Assembly: GCF_002885975.1 (NCBI RefSeq)
Contig: NZ_POSP01000004.1
Coordinates: forward strand, 1-64,000
Length of the DNA stretch: 64,000 nt
Source: Paucibacter aquatile
Lineage (GTDB): Bacteria > Pseudomonadota > Gammaproteobacteria > Burkholderiales > Burkholderiaceae_C
Reading direction: 5' to 3'
Shown: positions 52,011 to 59,839 of the stretch, one piece after another
How positions within the stretch are numbered: position 1 is the stretch's first letter
Layout: every line of letters begins with the position of its first letter
Program-made: the position numbers and the translations under genes
The notes under the pieces: generated by a model
Database searches by the model: none
What the model was told of the DNA's origin: nothing
Seen by the model: only the letters and a program-made list of their open reading frames with translations

Positions 52011-52442
52011 TCAGGCCGCGCGCTGCACTTCCGGCGACTGGCCGATGGCGGTCCAGGCGTCTCGTACCGGGGTGAGCAGGCGTTGGCACTCTTCGATCAG
52101 GGTTGCATCGCTGCGCAAATTGGCCTGAGTCAGGCGCATGCACAGGTAGGCGTAGAGGTCACCCAGGTCCTGGGCCAGCGGGCCGGCTTCCAGGTTCAGC
52201 GTGGCTTTGAGGCCCTCGTCCAGAATCCGAACCGCGCGGCACAGCGAGTTGTTCTTCAGCTCGGTGTTGTTGGTCTCGATGGCGACCAGGGCTTGATTCA
52301 TGGCGGCAAAGATGCCGTCGAACAGCATGGCGACCAGACGGTGCGGGCTGGCGCTTTGAACATCGGTCTCCAGTCCGACCTTGCGGTACATCGAGGCGCG
52401 CTGTGTCCTGGATGCGAACGGAGAGGCTGCGTTGCCGTACAT
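52011..52442 (-). CDS. fliS: Flagellar export chaperone FliS
   Basis: Flagellin chaperone that binds the C-terminal helix of FliC. The 143 residues have the family features SPHRLVAMLFDGIFAAMNQAL, LCRAVRILDEGLKATLNLEAG and LGDLYAYLCMRLTQANLRSD. The ATG at 52442 begins the family sequence (MYGNAASPFASRTQR). fliT follows 33 bases downstream. Confidence 0.94.
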   Translation of the reverse strand: MYGNAASPFASRTQRASMYRKVGLETDVQSASPHRLVAMLFDGIFAAMNQALVAIETNNTELKNNSLCRAVRILDEGLKATLNLEAGPLAQDLGDLYAYLCMRLTQANLRSDATLIEECQRLLTPVRDAWTAIGQSPEVQRAA

Positions 52443-52478
52443 GGTGGGATTCTTTCCGGGGAAGCTCGTGTTGAATTG

Positions 52479-52505
52479 TTTTCGACCCCGGGGCGCTGAA
52501 CTTGA
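52479..52505 (-). promoter_or_regulatory. Candidate sigma-28 (FliA) promoter of fliS-fliT
   Basis: On the minus strand: TCAA (-35), 15-bp spacer, GTCGAAAA (-10; consensus GCCGATAA). It ends 36 bases before the fliS ATG. Weaker than the fliC/fliD matches. Confidence 0.5.
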
Positions 52506-52604
52506 GTGCTGGAAGACACCGCATCTGCCTGCAAACGCGGGCTTGAAGAAAGTGCGAATTTGTGCCGGCTGGACGGCGGTCGGCGCCGTGCTTTTGCATG
52601 CTTC

Positions 52605-52646
52605 ACAAAGCAAACAAGCGGTGGCTTCTTGCGAAACCACCGCTTG
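52605..52646 (-). terminator. Intrinsic terminator after fliD
   Basis: On the minus strand, stem CAAGCGGTGG / CCACCGCTTG around a 12-base loop, followed by TTTGCTTTG. It separates fliD from fliS. Confidence 0.7.
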
Positions 52647-52700
52647 CTCGGAGGGGATCAGACGCTGCAGCGCGCGTGCAGGGTCGAGGGGCCGCGGCCC

Positions 52701-54131
52701 TTACTTGTTCAGCAAAGCCATTTGCTGGCTGACATAGCTGGACAGGTTGTTGAGCTTGCCCATCTGCACATCGAGTGCGGTGTAGCGCGCGCGCAGCCGG
52801 GTCTCGGCCAGTGTGGCCTTTTCTTCCAGTTTGGTGCTTTGCAGAGCGTTGCCGTTGATGCGGTCCTGCAGGCCTTTTTGTCGCGTGCTCAGGCTGCCGT
52901 CAATGCCCAGGGCCTGGTCGGCGAACTTGCGCATGCGCTGCGCAATGCCGCTGTTCTCGGCGTTGCCGTTGTCCACGGCCATGAAGAGCTGCTTGAGGCT
53001 GTCCAGATCGGCCATGGATTTGTCCAGCTTGGTCGTGGTGACCTTGAGGCTGCCGTCGGCCACGGGGTCCAGGCCGATGTCGGCCAGGCGGCTGAACTTG
53101 CCACCCAGGGTGGTGGTGCCGCCGCTGACGCCTCGCATGGCCGATTGCACACTCAGCACCGAGCCTTCGCCTTGCAGGGTGCCGGCGGTTTTGTTGGCTT
53201 GGTCGTACTTGGTCTGGTCCTTCACCAGGGCCGCCAGGCTGCTGTAGGCGGTGGCGAAATCCGTGACGGCTTTCTTGATGGCCTCTTTGTCCGCCGAGAT
53301 GGTCAGGTTGACGTCGGCGGTGGTGGGCTTGAGCAAGTTGATGGTCAGGCCGTCGATGGAGTCCTTGAGTGTGTTGGCTTCCGATTCAATGTCCAGCCCG
53401 TTGAGCTTGGCCAGGGCATTGCCGGCGGCCTGGTTCTGGGTGGCCTTGGAGGCGTCGGGCGTGCGCGGGTCGAAGGACAGCGCGTCCAGGCCTTGGCCGT
53501 CCAGCAGACCATCGCCATCGATCACACCGATGCGAAAGCCATTGCTGGCGCCGGTTTCGGTGGATCGCATGACCAGACGGGAACCGCCCTGATCGGTGAC
53601 GATGGAGGCCGTGACGCCGGCCTTGGCGGCGTTGATCTTGTCGCGGATCTGGGCCAGGGTGTTGCCACCCTCGCTGATGTCGATGGTCACCGCGCTGCTG
53701 CCGGCCTTGGGGTCAAAGCTGGTCTGGTCGGCATTCCATTTGCCGAGCTCGATGGTGATGCTGCCTTGGCCGATTGGCCCGGTGGCGGGCTGGTAGCTGG
53801 TGGAGACCGACTGCGCCGTGGCCAGCCGGCTGACTGAGACGGCCACATTGCCTGCAGCGGCGCCTGGGCCCGGGGTGACGCTGACGCTGCTGGCGTCGCT
53901 GGAGGTGCCCAGGCCCGCGCCCCAGGTGTCGGGGTTGGTCAGCTTGGCCGCGGCATCGCGCAAGGCCGAGAGGCTGCTTTGCACCTTGCCATAGGCCGAG
54001 AGCTGTGTTTTCAAGCCGTCGGTGGCGGTCTTCAAGGTGGCGATCGGCTTCCGTTCCACCGAGACCAGCTTGGTGATCAGTGACTCGATGTCGAGGCCGC
54101 TGCCAATGCCGGCGGAGGTGATGCTTGCCAT
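52701..54131 (-). CDS. fliD: Flagellar hook-associated protein 2 (filament cap) FliD
   Basis: Caps the filament and guides flagellin insertion. The 476 residues start with the FliD_N motif (SAGIGSGLDIESLITKLVSVERKP) and end with the coiled C-terminal FliD segment (LQDRINGNALQSTKLEEKATLAETRLRARYTALDVQMGKLN). The ATG at 54131 has GGGAG upstream; an extra 27-residue extension in frame is not family-like. A sigma-28 promoter lies about 100 bases upstream, inside the terminator of the flagellin gene. Confidence 0.96.
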   Translation of the reverse strand: MASITSAGIGSGLDIESLITKLVSVERKPIATLKTATDGLKTQLSAYGKVQSSLSALRDAAAKLTNPDTWGAGLGTSSDASSVSVTPGPGAAAGNVAVSVSRLATAQSVSTSYQPATGPIGQGSITIELGKWNADQTSFDPKAGSSAVTIDISEGGNTLAQIRDKINAAKAGVTASIVTDQGGSRLVMRSTETGASNGFRIGVIDGDGLLDGQGLDALSFDPRTPDASKATQNQAAGNALAKLNGLDIESEANTLKDSIDGLTINLLKPTTADVNLTISADKEAIKKAVTDFATAYSSLAALVKDQTKYDQANKTAGTLQGEGSVLSVQSAMRGVSGGTTTLGGKFSRLADIGLDPVADGSLKVTTTKLDKSMADLDSLKQLFMAVDNGNAENSGIAQRMRKFADQALGIDGSLSTRQKGLQDRINGNALQSTKLEEKATLAETRLRARYTALDVQMGKLNNLSSYVSQQMALLNK

Positions 54132-54210
54132 GATGGGACTCCCTGTGGCGTGCGAAAGATCCGCGTCCGAGTCTTGTGGTCCAAACGGCGACAGATCGCG
54201 GGGTCGAGAC

Positions 54211-54243
54211 AAAAAAGGCCGATACGCAAAGGCGGTATCGGCC
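54211..54243 (-). terminator. Intrinsic terminator of fliC copy A, overlapping the fliD promoter
   Basis: On the minus strand, stem GGCCGATAC / GTATCGGCC with a 9-base loop, then six T residues. The 5' arm contains the -10 (GCCGATAC) of the fliD sigma-28 promoter. Confidence 0.92.
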
Positions 54244-54262
54244 GAAGGTGCTCAAAACTTGA
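54235..54262 (-). promoter_or_regulatory. Sigma-28 (FliA) promoter of fliD
   Basis: On the minus strand TCAA, 16-bp spacer, GCCGATAC (consensus TAAA-N15-GCCGATAA). Extended -35 reads TCAAGTTT against TAAAGTTT. A start seven bases on would fall in the terminator loop, so fliD RNA would not itself form that hairpin. Confidence 0.75.
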
Positions 54263-54312
54263 GAGAAACCGTGCGCGCGCTCGTCGGCACCAGGCCGGCG
54301 AGGCGGGGCCGA

Positions 54313-55158
54313 TCAACCCTTCAGCAGACTCAGCACCTGCTGTGGCAGCTGGTTGGCCTGGGCCACCATGGCATTGCCAGCCTGTTGCAGGATCTGGGTG
54401 CGGCTGAGGTTGGAGGTTTCTGCCGCGTAGTCGGCATCCATGATGCGGCTGCGTGCGGCGCTTTGGTTTTCCACCGAAACCTGCAGGTTCGAGATCACGG
54501 CCTCGAAACGGTTCTGCGAGGCGCCCAGCGTGGCGCGCTGGCTGCTGACCGTGTTCAGGGCGATGTCGATGTTGTCGATGATGACCTTGATATCGGCTGT
54601 GGTCGAGGCATTGCCGATGGTGGCACCGGTGACTGCGGTGATGGTGGGGTCCACCGTCATGTCCGAGGTGGTCACCGTGATGGTGTCTTCCGCGCCGGTG
54701 TTGGGGCCGACCTGGAACTCCTGCGGGATCACCGCATCGGCGCCCAGGATCTTCTTGCCGTTGAAGGTGGTGCCCGCCAGCACGCGGCCGATTTCCAGAG
54801 CCAGCTCGCCGAATTCCTTGCCGATGGAATCCAGGTCGGTGGTGGTGTTGGTGGCGTTGCGGGACTGCACCGACAGCTCACGCATGCGTTGCAGCGTGTC
54901 GCCGACCTTGGACAGCGCGCCTTCAGCGGTCTGTGCCAGCGAGATGCCATCGTTGGCATTGCGGATGGCGACGTTCATGCCTCGGACCTGGGCATGCATG
55001 CGCTCGGCAATCGCCAGGCCTGCCGCATCGTCCTTGGCGGAATTGACTCGCATACCCGAGGACAGGCGCTGCATGGACACCCCGAGGGAGCCCTGCGACA
55101 TGTTCAGATTGCGCTGCGCGTTCAGCGAGGCAATATTGGTATTGATGGTTTGCGGCAT
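54313..55158 (-). CDS. fliC: Flagellin, copy A
   Basis: Filament subunit of 281 residues, much shorter than enteric flagellins. The conserved N-terminal D0/D1 (TINTNIASLNAQRNLNMSQ, RLSSGMRVNSAKDDAAGLAIAERM) and C-terminal D0/D1 (ENQSAARSRIMDADYAAETSNLSRTQILQQAG) are complete; the variable centre (about residues 135-190) is small, so D2/D3 domains are essentially absent. It differs more from copies B and C than those two do from each other. It has a terminator but no clear sigma-28 promoter; AGGAG precedes the ATG. The most lysine-rich of the three (about seven). Confidence 0.96.
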   Translation of the reverse strand: MPQTINTNIASLNAQRNLNMSQGSLGVSMQRLSSGMRVNSAKDDAAGLAIAERMHAQVRGMNVAIRNANDGISLAQTAEGALSKVGDTLQRMRELSVQSRNATNTTTDLDSIGKEFGELALEIGRVLAGTTFNGKKILGADAVIPQEFQVGPNTGAEDTITVTTSDMTVDPTITAVTGATIGNASTTADIKVIIDNIDIALNTVSSQRATLGASQNRFEAVISNLQVSVENQSAARSRIMDADYAAETSNLSRTQILQQAGNAMVAQANQLPQQVLSLLKG

Positions 55159-55379
55159 TTGAGCACTCCTACAGAATCCGGTAACTCCCGGCCAGGCCGG
55201 CGCGTCAATCCAAGTGTGGGGAGCCGGCCGAGCCGGCGCCTTCGCTTGTCAACTCGCCCGGTCTGTTCAAGCTTGGGCCTGGTGGGGCCGGGGGCTTGGG
55301 TCCGGACGTCGGGTGATGCTTTCCATGTTTCAACCCGATGGCCAAATTCTTGAGCAGTCTGTCGTGCCTCGAAAGCAGG

Positions 55380-55402
55380 AAAAGGCCGTGAAACCACGGC
55401 CA
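55380..55402. terminator. Second, bidirectional hairpin after fliC copy B
   Basis: Stem GGCCGTG / CACGGCC with a 4-base loop; T-runs flank it on both strands. It backs up the larger terminator next to it. Confidence 0.75.
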
Positions 55403-55444
55403 TAAAAAAGCTCCGCGCCCTGGAGCAAGCCAGGGTGGCGGAGC
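55403..55444 (-). terminator. Intrinsic terminator after fliC copy B
   Basis: On the minus strand, long stem GCTCCGC-x-CCCTGG / CCAGGG-x-GCGGAGC, then six T residues. Confidence 0.88.
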
Positions 55445-55509
55445 GAGCGGAGAGTCTGTTGTCGGGGCCGGCGAGCCGGCCTTCGGTGGCGTTTCAGTCG
55501 AGCGGTGGC

Positions 55510-56355
55510 TCAGCCGCCACGCAGCAGCGACAGCACTTGCTGCGGCATCTGGTTGGCCTGCGACACCATCGCCGTGCCGGCCTGCTGCAGGATCTGCGCG
55601 CGGCTGAGGTTGGCGGTTTCCGAGGCGTAGTCGGCATCCATGATGCGGCTGCGCGAAGCGCTCTGGTTTTCCACCGACACCATCAGGTTGGAGATCACCG
55701 CTTCGAATCGGTTCTGCGCCGCACCCAAGGTGGCTCGTGTCGAGCTGACCGTGTTGATGGCCGTGTCGATGTTGTCGATGGTCGTCTTCAGATCGGCCAC
55801 GGTCTTGGTGTTGTCGATCGCGTCACCGGTGACTGCCGTGATGTCGGTATCGGTGGTCAGATTGGTGGTGGTCACCGTCACCATATCGTTCACCGTCGTG
55901 TTGGCGCCGATCTGGAAGTCATTGGCCTTCGCACCTGCGCCGAGGATGGCGGTGCCGTTGAAGGTGGTGCCGGCCAGCACGCGCTGGATTTCCGAGCCCA
56001 GCTCGGCGAACTCCTTGCCGATGGAATCCAGGTCCGTGGTGGTGTTGGTGGCATTGCGGGCCTGCACCGCCAGCTCACGCATGCGCTGCAGGGAGTCACC
56101 CACTTTGGACAGCGCCCCTTCAGCGGTCTGCGCCAGCGAGATGCCATCGTTGGCATTGCGCACGGCGACGTTCATGCCGCGCACCTGGGCTTGCATGCGC
56201 TCGGCGATCGCCAGGCCGGCGGCGTCATCCTTGGAGGAATTGACGCGCATGCCCGAAGACAGGCGCTGCATGGAGGTGGCCAGAGAGAGCTGTGTGGTTG
56301 ACGCGTTACGTTGTGCGTTCAACGAGCCAATATTGGTGTTGATGATGGAGGGCAT
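55510..56355 (-). CDS. fliC: Flagellin, copy B
   Basis: Short flagellin of 281 residues with complete conserved ends (SIINTNIGSLNAQRNAS; RLSSGMRVNSSKDDAAGLAIAERM; C-terminal RIMDADYASETANLSRAQILQQAG) and a small variable centre. Only about six Lys, mostly in the conserved D1 region. The ATG at 56355 has AAGGA upstream; a TTG six bases earlier is in frame. It is transcribed from a sigma-28 promoter with a ~210-nt leader, and ends before a double terminator. Confidence 0.96.
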   Translation of the reverse strand: MPSIINTNIGSLNAQRNASTTQLSLATSMQRLSSGMRVNSSKDDAAGLAIAERMQAQVRGMNVAVRNANDGISLAQTAEGALSKVGDSLQRMRELAVQARNATNTTTDLDSIGKEFAELGSEIQRVLAGTTFNGTAILGAGAKANDFQIGANTTVNDMVTVTTTNLTTDTDITAVTGDAIDNTKTVADLKTTIDNIDTAINTVSSTRATLGAAQNRFEAVISNLMVSVENQSASRSRIMDADYASETANLSRAQILQQAGTAMVSQANQMPQQVLSLLRGG

Positions 56356-56573
56356 TTTCAATCCTTTCGGTGTTCAAGACATCCCGGAAACCCGGTCTAT
56401 ACGGTCGATAACTTGGCCGCTTGCAAAGCGGCTTTGCCAGCAGCCAGGCAGCCGGGGCCGCCTGTTCTGCACCGTCCGCGTCCTGCCTGGTGCGGCGCCT
56501 CGCATGAGGCGTCTGCACAGGGCCGGCTGACCGGACCACGGTGTCCCTTGTTTCCTCGGGCCCGTTGGGAAAG

Positions 56574-56601
56574 TTATCGAGCAATGTCTTGAATCCCTTG
56601 A
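56574..56601 (-). promoter_or_regulatory. Sigma-28 (FliA) promoter of fliC copy B
   Basis: On the minus strand TCAA, 16-bp spacer, CTCGATAA. The distance from the -10 to the ATG is 218 bases, almost exactly as in copy C. Confidence 0.65.
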
Positions 56602-56635
56602 AGATTTTTTCTTGCCTTTTTTTGAAAAACAGCCC

Positions 56636-56671
56636 TTAAAAAAGACGCTGCCCCGCCGAGAGGGCAGCGTC
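56636..56671 (-). terminator. Intrinsic terminator after fliC copy C
   Basis: On the minus strand, stem GACGCTGCC / GGCAGCGTC (plus one G-C), then six T residues. Confidence 0.9.
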
Positions 56672-56751
56672 AAGGGGCTTGTGCTGGAGGGGTGAGGGTC
56701 GCCGTTTCTGTGACGACGGGCGTACTCAGGGCCAGCGAGGCTGGCCCGGGG

Positions 56752-57591
56752 TCATCGAAGAAGCGACAGGACTTGCTGCGGCATCTGATTGGCTTGCGCA
56801 ATCATGGCCGTGCCCGCCTGCTGCAGGATCTGCGAGCGGCTCAGATTGGCGGTTTCCGTCGCGTAGTCGGCGTCCAGAATGCGGCTTCGCGAAGCGCTCT
56901 GGTTTTCCACCGAGACCATCAGATTGGAGATCACGGCGTCGAAGCGGTTCTGGGCCGCGCCCAAGGTGGCGCGCTCGGAGCTGACCGTGTTGATGGCCGT
57001 GTCGATATTGTCGATCGTGGTCTTCAGGTCTGCAGCGGTTTTGGTGTTGTCGATCACATCGCTGGTGACGGCTGTGATGTCGGCGTTGCCACCCATATTG
57101 GTGGTGGTCACCGTGACCACGTCATTGGTTGTGGTGTTGGCGCCAATCTGGAAGGCCTTGGCCCCTGCGCCAGCACCGAGGATGGCCGTGCCATTGAAGG
57201 TGGTGCCGCCCAGCACCCGCTGGATTTCGGCGCCCAGTTCGGCGAACTCCTTGCCGATCGAGTCCAGGTCGGTGGTGGTGTTGGTGGCGTTACGGGCCTG
57301 CACACCCAGCTCGCGCATGCGTTGCAGAGAGTCGGCCACCTTGCCCAGCGCGCCTTCTGCGGTCTGCGCCAGCGAGATGCCGTCATTGGCATTGCGCACC
57401 GCGACGTTCATGCCGCGCACCTGGGCGCTCATGCGTTCCGCGATGGCCAGACCGGCGGCATCGTCCTTGGCAGAGTTGACACGCATGCCCGAAGACAAGC
57501 GCTGCATGGAGATGGAGAGAGAAGACTGTGACGTGGCAACGTTGCGTTGCGCGTTCAGAGAAGCAATATTGCTATTGATGATTGCGGGCAT
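56752..57591 (-). CDS. fliC: Flagellin, copy C
   Basis: Short flagellin of 279 residues, closest to copy B (shared GAKAND/GAGAKAF-type centre, NTKTVADLKTTIDNIDTAINTV region). Conserved ends are complete (AIINSNIASLNAQRNVATSQ; RILDADYATETANLSRSQILQQAG). About six Lys. CAGGAG lies before the ATG. Its sigma-28 promoter is the best of the set, with a ~210-nt leader. Confidence 0.96.
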   Translation of the reverse strand: MPAIINSNIASLNAQRNVATSQSSLSISMQRLSSGMRVNSAKDDAAGLAIAERMSAQVRGMNVAVRNANDGISLAQTAEGALGKVADSLQRMRELGVQARNATNTTTDLDSIGKEFAELGAEIQRVLGGTTFNGTAILGAGAGAKAFQIGANTTTNDVVTVTTTNMGGNADITAVTSDVIDNTKTAADLKTTIDNIDTAINTVSSERATLGAAQNRFDAVISNLMVSVENQSASRSRILDADYATETANLSRSQILQQAGTAMIAQANQMPQQVLSLLR

Positions 57592-58592
57592 GATGCGCTC
57601 CTGTTTCAGCTACGAAGATTCCCGGCTCAGCGCCGACGTGTTGGCAAATGCCTTGCGGCATTTGTGACGTGGACGAAAGCCTTGTGACTCTTCCATCCAC
57701 CCCGCCCGGCGCCAGTCAGCCTGTGAAGCCCTGCAATCCCTTGCGGGAGTGCTCAACCAGCGGCCTTGTTACCGGACCACGCGCCTGTTTCCAGACCCGT
57801 TGGAAGTGGTATCGGACAGCACCCGTCGGAACTTAAGTGCTGTTTGTCAAGAGGCTGGATCGCTCGATAAGCGGCTGGGTCCTGGCCTTGTTCTTCGGAT
57901 CGCCTGGCGCCCGGAGCCTGCGGACCCCGAGGGCCGGATGCAGCAAGGGCTGAGAAAGCAGAGACAGGCGCAAACAACAAGTGAAGAGGGCCAGCGGCAT
58001 GCGAGGGTGTCGTGCAGCTGTCGTGAGGCGCGTGTGCGAGCTGTGGCTGGGAAAGTCCTTTTCTTCGTGGATGTGCTGAACTGGAGGCATGCATGGCGCC
58101 GGGGCCGCGTGGGCAGCGGCTGGATGGTCCATCAAACCGCCAAGTACCCGGGTTGATGCATGAACTGCAGGTCTCGGTCTTCGATTGCTTCATGCCATCA
58201 CTTCACAAGGTCAGCTGAAACAGGAGCAGAGCGGGATGGCATCGCGGCCGGTCGAGAGGAGCAATCTCGAATTCGGCCTCGCTCTGACTTGTTTTCGGCG
58301 GCGCCGGCTGCGCACAGGCTTGGAGTAAGGGCGCCAAGCCCGTGCTTTTCTCGCGAATCAGGCGTGCACGCCAACCTAAAGTCCACTCCATTGCGGTCGA
58401 AATGCGCGCCCCGCGCGTGCGCTTCCAAAGCCAGTACCAGCTCAAGGCCGCAGCACGCACAGCCCGACTGGCCACGGAATGACGTGGCCCGGGTCGGGTG
58501 GCTGGTCCGTAGTTTTTTGGATCGATCGGGAACGATGGTGCGCTGGACTCAGGCGCTGGCTGTGAATGGCATCAACACCTTTGGAGATTGAA
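57592..58592. other. Gap of 1 kb between fliC copy C and the TPR gene
   Basis: The fliC side (57592-57836) holds the leader, a CAAATGCC/GGCATTTG hairpin (57645-57664) and the sigma-28 promoter of copy C. From about 57837 to 58592 I see no supported gene: the open frames there lack family features and ribosome-binding sites, and one overlaps the flagellin promoter. Confidence 0.6.
57809..57836 (-). promoter_or_regulatory. Sigma-28 (FliA) promoter of fliC copy C
   Basis: On the minus strand TTAA, 16-bp spacer, TCCGATAC; extended -35 TTAAGTTC. It ends 217 bases before the ATG. Confidence 0.7.
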
Positions 58593-59114
58593 ATGCACAC
58601 AACGACGCAAGCAAGCAAGAAGGCCGGCAAGCAAGGCCAGATCGAGTCGCAAGCCGCGCTCGCTCCGGCCCCGCAGGCGCAGCCGACCGAAATGGGCACC
58701 GAGGCGGCGCTTCTGCTGGCCCAGGCCCGCAATGCTGCCTTTGTCGAGGCCGCGCACGGCCGCTTGGGCCTGGGCATGTCCATGCTCAAGCAGGCGCTGG
58801 AGCAGACCCCGATGTCGCACGATCTGATGAGCGATCTGGCCGCCTTGCTGCTGAGCGCTGGCGAGCTGGCCCAGGCCGCGACCTACGCCAAGCGTGCGCT
58901 GGAATTGCACCCGCACCATGGCCCCAGCCTCTACACCCTGGGCTTCGCCTGCTCGGGCCTGGGCAAGACCCTGCAGGCCCAGAAGACCCTGCGCCATCTG
59001 CTGCGCCTGGAACCGCTGGCCATGGACAGCCTGTTGGACGAAGCCCCGGATCTGCTGCCGGTGGCCGAGGCCGAGCTGGCGCGTTTGAATTCCCTGCTCG
59101 GTCTGGGCGACTGA
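58593..59114 (+). CDS. Tetratricopeptide-repeat protein next to flhDC
   Basis: A 173-residue cytosolic protein. After ~40 low-complexity residues, at least two TPR-like helical pairs follow (HGRLGLGMSMLKQALEQTP, LMSDLAALLLSAGELAQAATYAKRALELHP, PSLYTLGFACSGLGKTLQAQKTLRHLLRLEP). The TPR set resembles the scaffold of class II type III chaperones, but no specific family is recognised. The ATG at 58593 has GGAG seven bases upstream; an earlier in-frame start exists at 58566. It sits between the flagellin cluster and flhD, so a flagellar role is possible. Confidence 0.72.
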   Translation: MHTTTQASKKAGKQGQIESQAALAPAPQAQPTEMGTEAALLLAQARNAAFVEAAHGRLGLGMSMLKQALEQTPMSHDLMSDLAALLLSAGELAQAATYAKRALELHPHHGPSLYTLGFACSGLGKTLQAQKTLRHLLRLEPLAMDSLLDEAPDLLPVAEAELARLNSLLGLGD

Positions 59115-59242
59115 GCGTCGAGGATGACAGGGCGCGCGGCGTGACGCAGTTCACGCCCGCCCTGCGGGCCGGCCCTGGGACAGGGCAGCGCCCCGAAGCA
59201 GCGCCCTCGCGCTGGACGCGCTTGTAAGAGTTTGCCTGACAA

Positions 59243-59258
59243 GGTTCTGGGAAGAACC
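59243..59258. promoter_or_regulatory. Inverted repeat upstream of flhD copy 1
   Basis: GGTTCT-GGGA-AGAACC, 100 bases before the flhD ATG. Present unchanged before copy 2 (62981-62996). Possible operator or terminator of upstream reads. Confidence 0.4.
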
Positions 59259-59312
59259 GGGACTCAAGAGCTGGATTTGGGCTGATGTTGCGGGGCTGAT
59301 CGGGTCTTCACA

Positions 59313-59335
59313 ATTCGTTTCACGTTGAGACGAAT
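59313..59335. promoter_or_regulatory. Imperfect palindrome close to the flhD start, copy 1
   Basis: ATTCGT ... ACGAAT arms in a 23-bp imperfect palindrome ending 23 bases before the ATG; the same at 63051-63073. Its position at the probable promoter suggests a regulator site. Confidence 0.4.
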
Positions 59336-59358
59336 CGCAAACAGACCGGAGTCAGACC

Positions 59359-59682
59359 ATGAACGCAGACCAAATCCTCGCCGAGATCCGTGAAGCCAAT
59401 CTGAACTACCTGATGCTGGCGCAGAACCTGATCCGCACGGACCGCGAGCAGGCGCTGTACCGCCTGGGCATCTCGGAAGACACGGCCACCCTGATCTCGA
59501 CGCTGAGCCCGGCGCAGCTGATGAAGATCTCCTCGGGCAACACCTTGCTGTGCCGCTTCCGCATGGACGACGACCTGGTCTGGGGCCTGCTGACCAGCCA
59601 CAGCAAGACGGCGGCCAACGACGGCGTCGGCCGCCTGCACGCCAGCATCCTGATGGCGGGCCGGCACCAAGAAGCCGCCTGA
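59359..59682 (+). CDS. flhD: Flagellar transcriptional regulator FlhD, copy 1
   Basis: Master activator subunit that forms FlhD4C2 and turns on class II flagellar genes. The 107 residues start MNADQILAEIREANLNYLML and include QNLIRTDREQALYRLGISEDTA, the helix-turn-helix region of FlhD. The protein is identical to that of copy 2; four silent base differences separate the genes. GGAG lies 13 bases before the ATG. flhC follows after a 157-bp spacer rich in hairpins. Confidence 0.96.
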   Translation: MNADQILAEIREANLNYLMLAQNLIRTDREQALYRLGISEDTATLISTLSPAQLMKISSGNTLLCRFRMDDDLVWGLLTSHSKTAANDGVGRLHASILMAGRHQEAA

Positions 59683-59694
59683 ATGTAGACCCCC

Positions 59695-59730
59695 GGCTGC
59701 GCGGGACCGCGCAGCCACCCCCCGAGGGGG
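59695..59730 (+). other. Hairpins between flhD and flhC, copy 1
   Basis: Perfect palindrome GGCTGCGCGG / CCGCGCAGCC (59695-59716) directly followed by CCCCC / GGGGG (59719-59730). No T-run. It could lower flhC expression relative to flhD. The same pair is in copy 2. Confidence 0.6.
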
Positions 59731-59839
59731 TTCGGATCAAGGCCGGGCAGGGCCCGCCGCTGATTCGCTCCGCGGGGCGCTTGGGAGCGGCCCGGCGCTG
59801 CCCCGCAAACACCAACACCAAATTTCGAGAGACTCCATC

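Larger units (their letters stand above)
55159..55509. other. Intergenic region between flagellin copies A and B
   Basis: Contains the two terminators of copy B (55380-55444) and about 220 bases of leader for copy A. I could not find a convincing sigma-28 or sigma-70 promoter in it. Confidence 0.6.
56356..56751. other. Leader and spacer between flagellin copies B and C
   Basis: No gene. It holds the 5' leader of copy B (with a GCCGCTT/AAGCGGC hairpin at 56416-56432), its sigma-28 promoter and the terminator of copy C. Confidence 0.7.

Noticed and set aside
52506..53837. Long Gly/His/Gln-rich frames antisense to fliD, ilvB, clpX, lon, hpnE and the RND permease
   Set aside because: High-GC codon bias opens long antisense frames; these show no domains and overlap well-supported genes.
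57841..57870. Plus-strand sigma-28-like site (CTCGATAA at 57863-57870)
   Set aside because: The nearest TCAA is at 12 bp spacing instead of 15-16 and the next plus-strand gene is more than 700 bases away.
57837..58592. Hypothetical proteins on either strand in this gap
   Set aside because: No ribosome-binding sites, no recognisable domains, atypical composition, and one overlaps the fliC copy C promoter.
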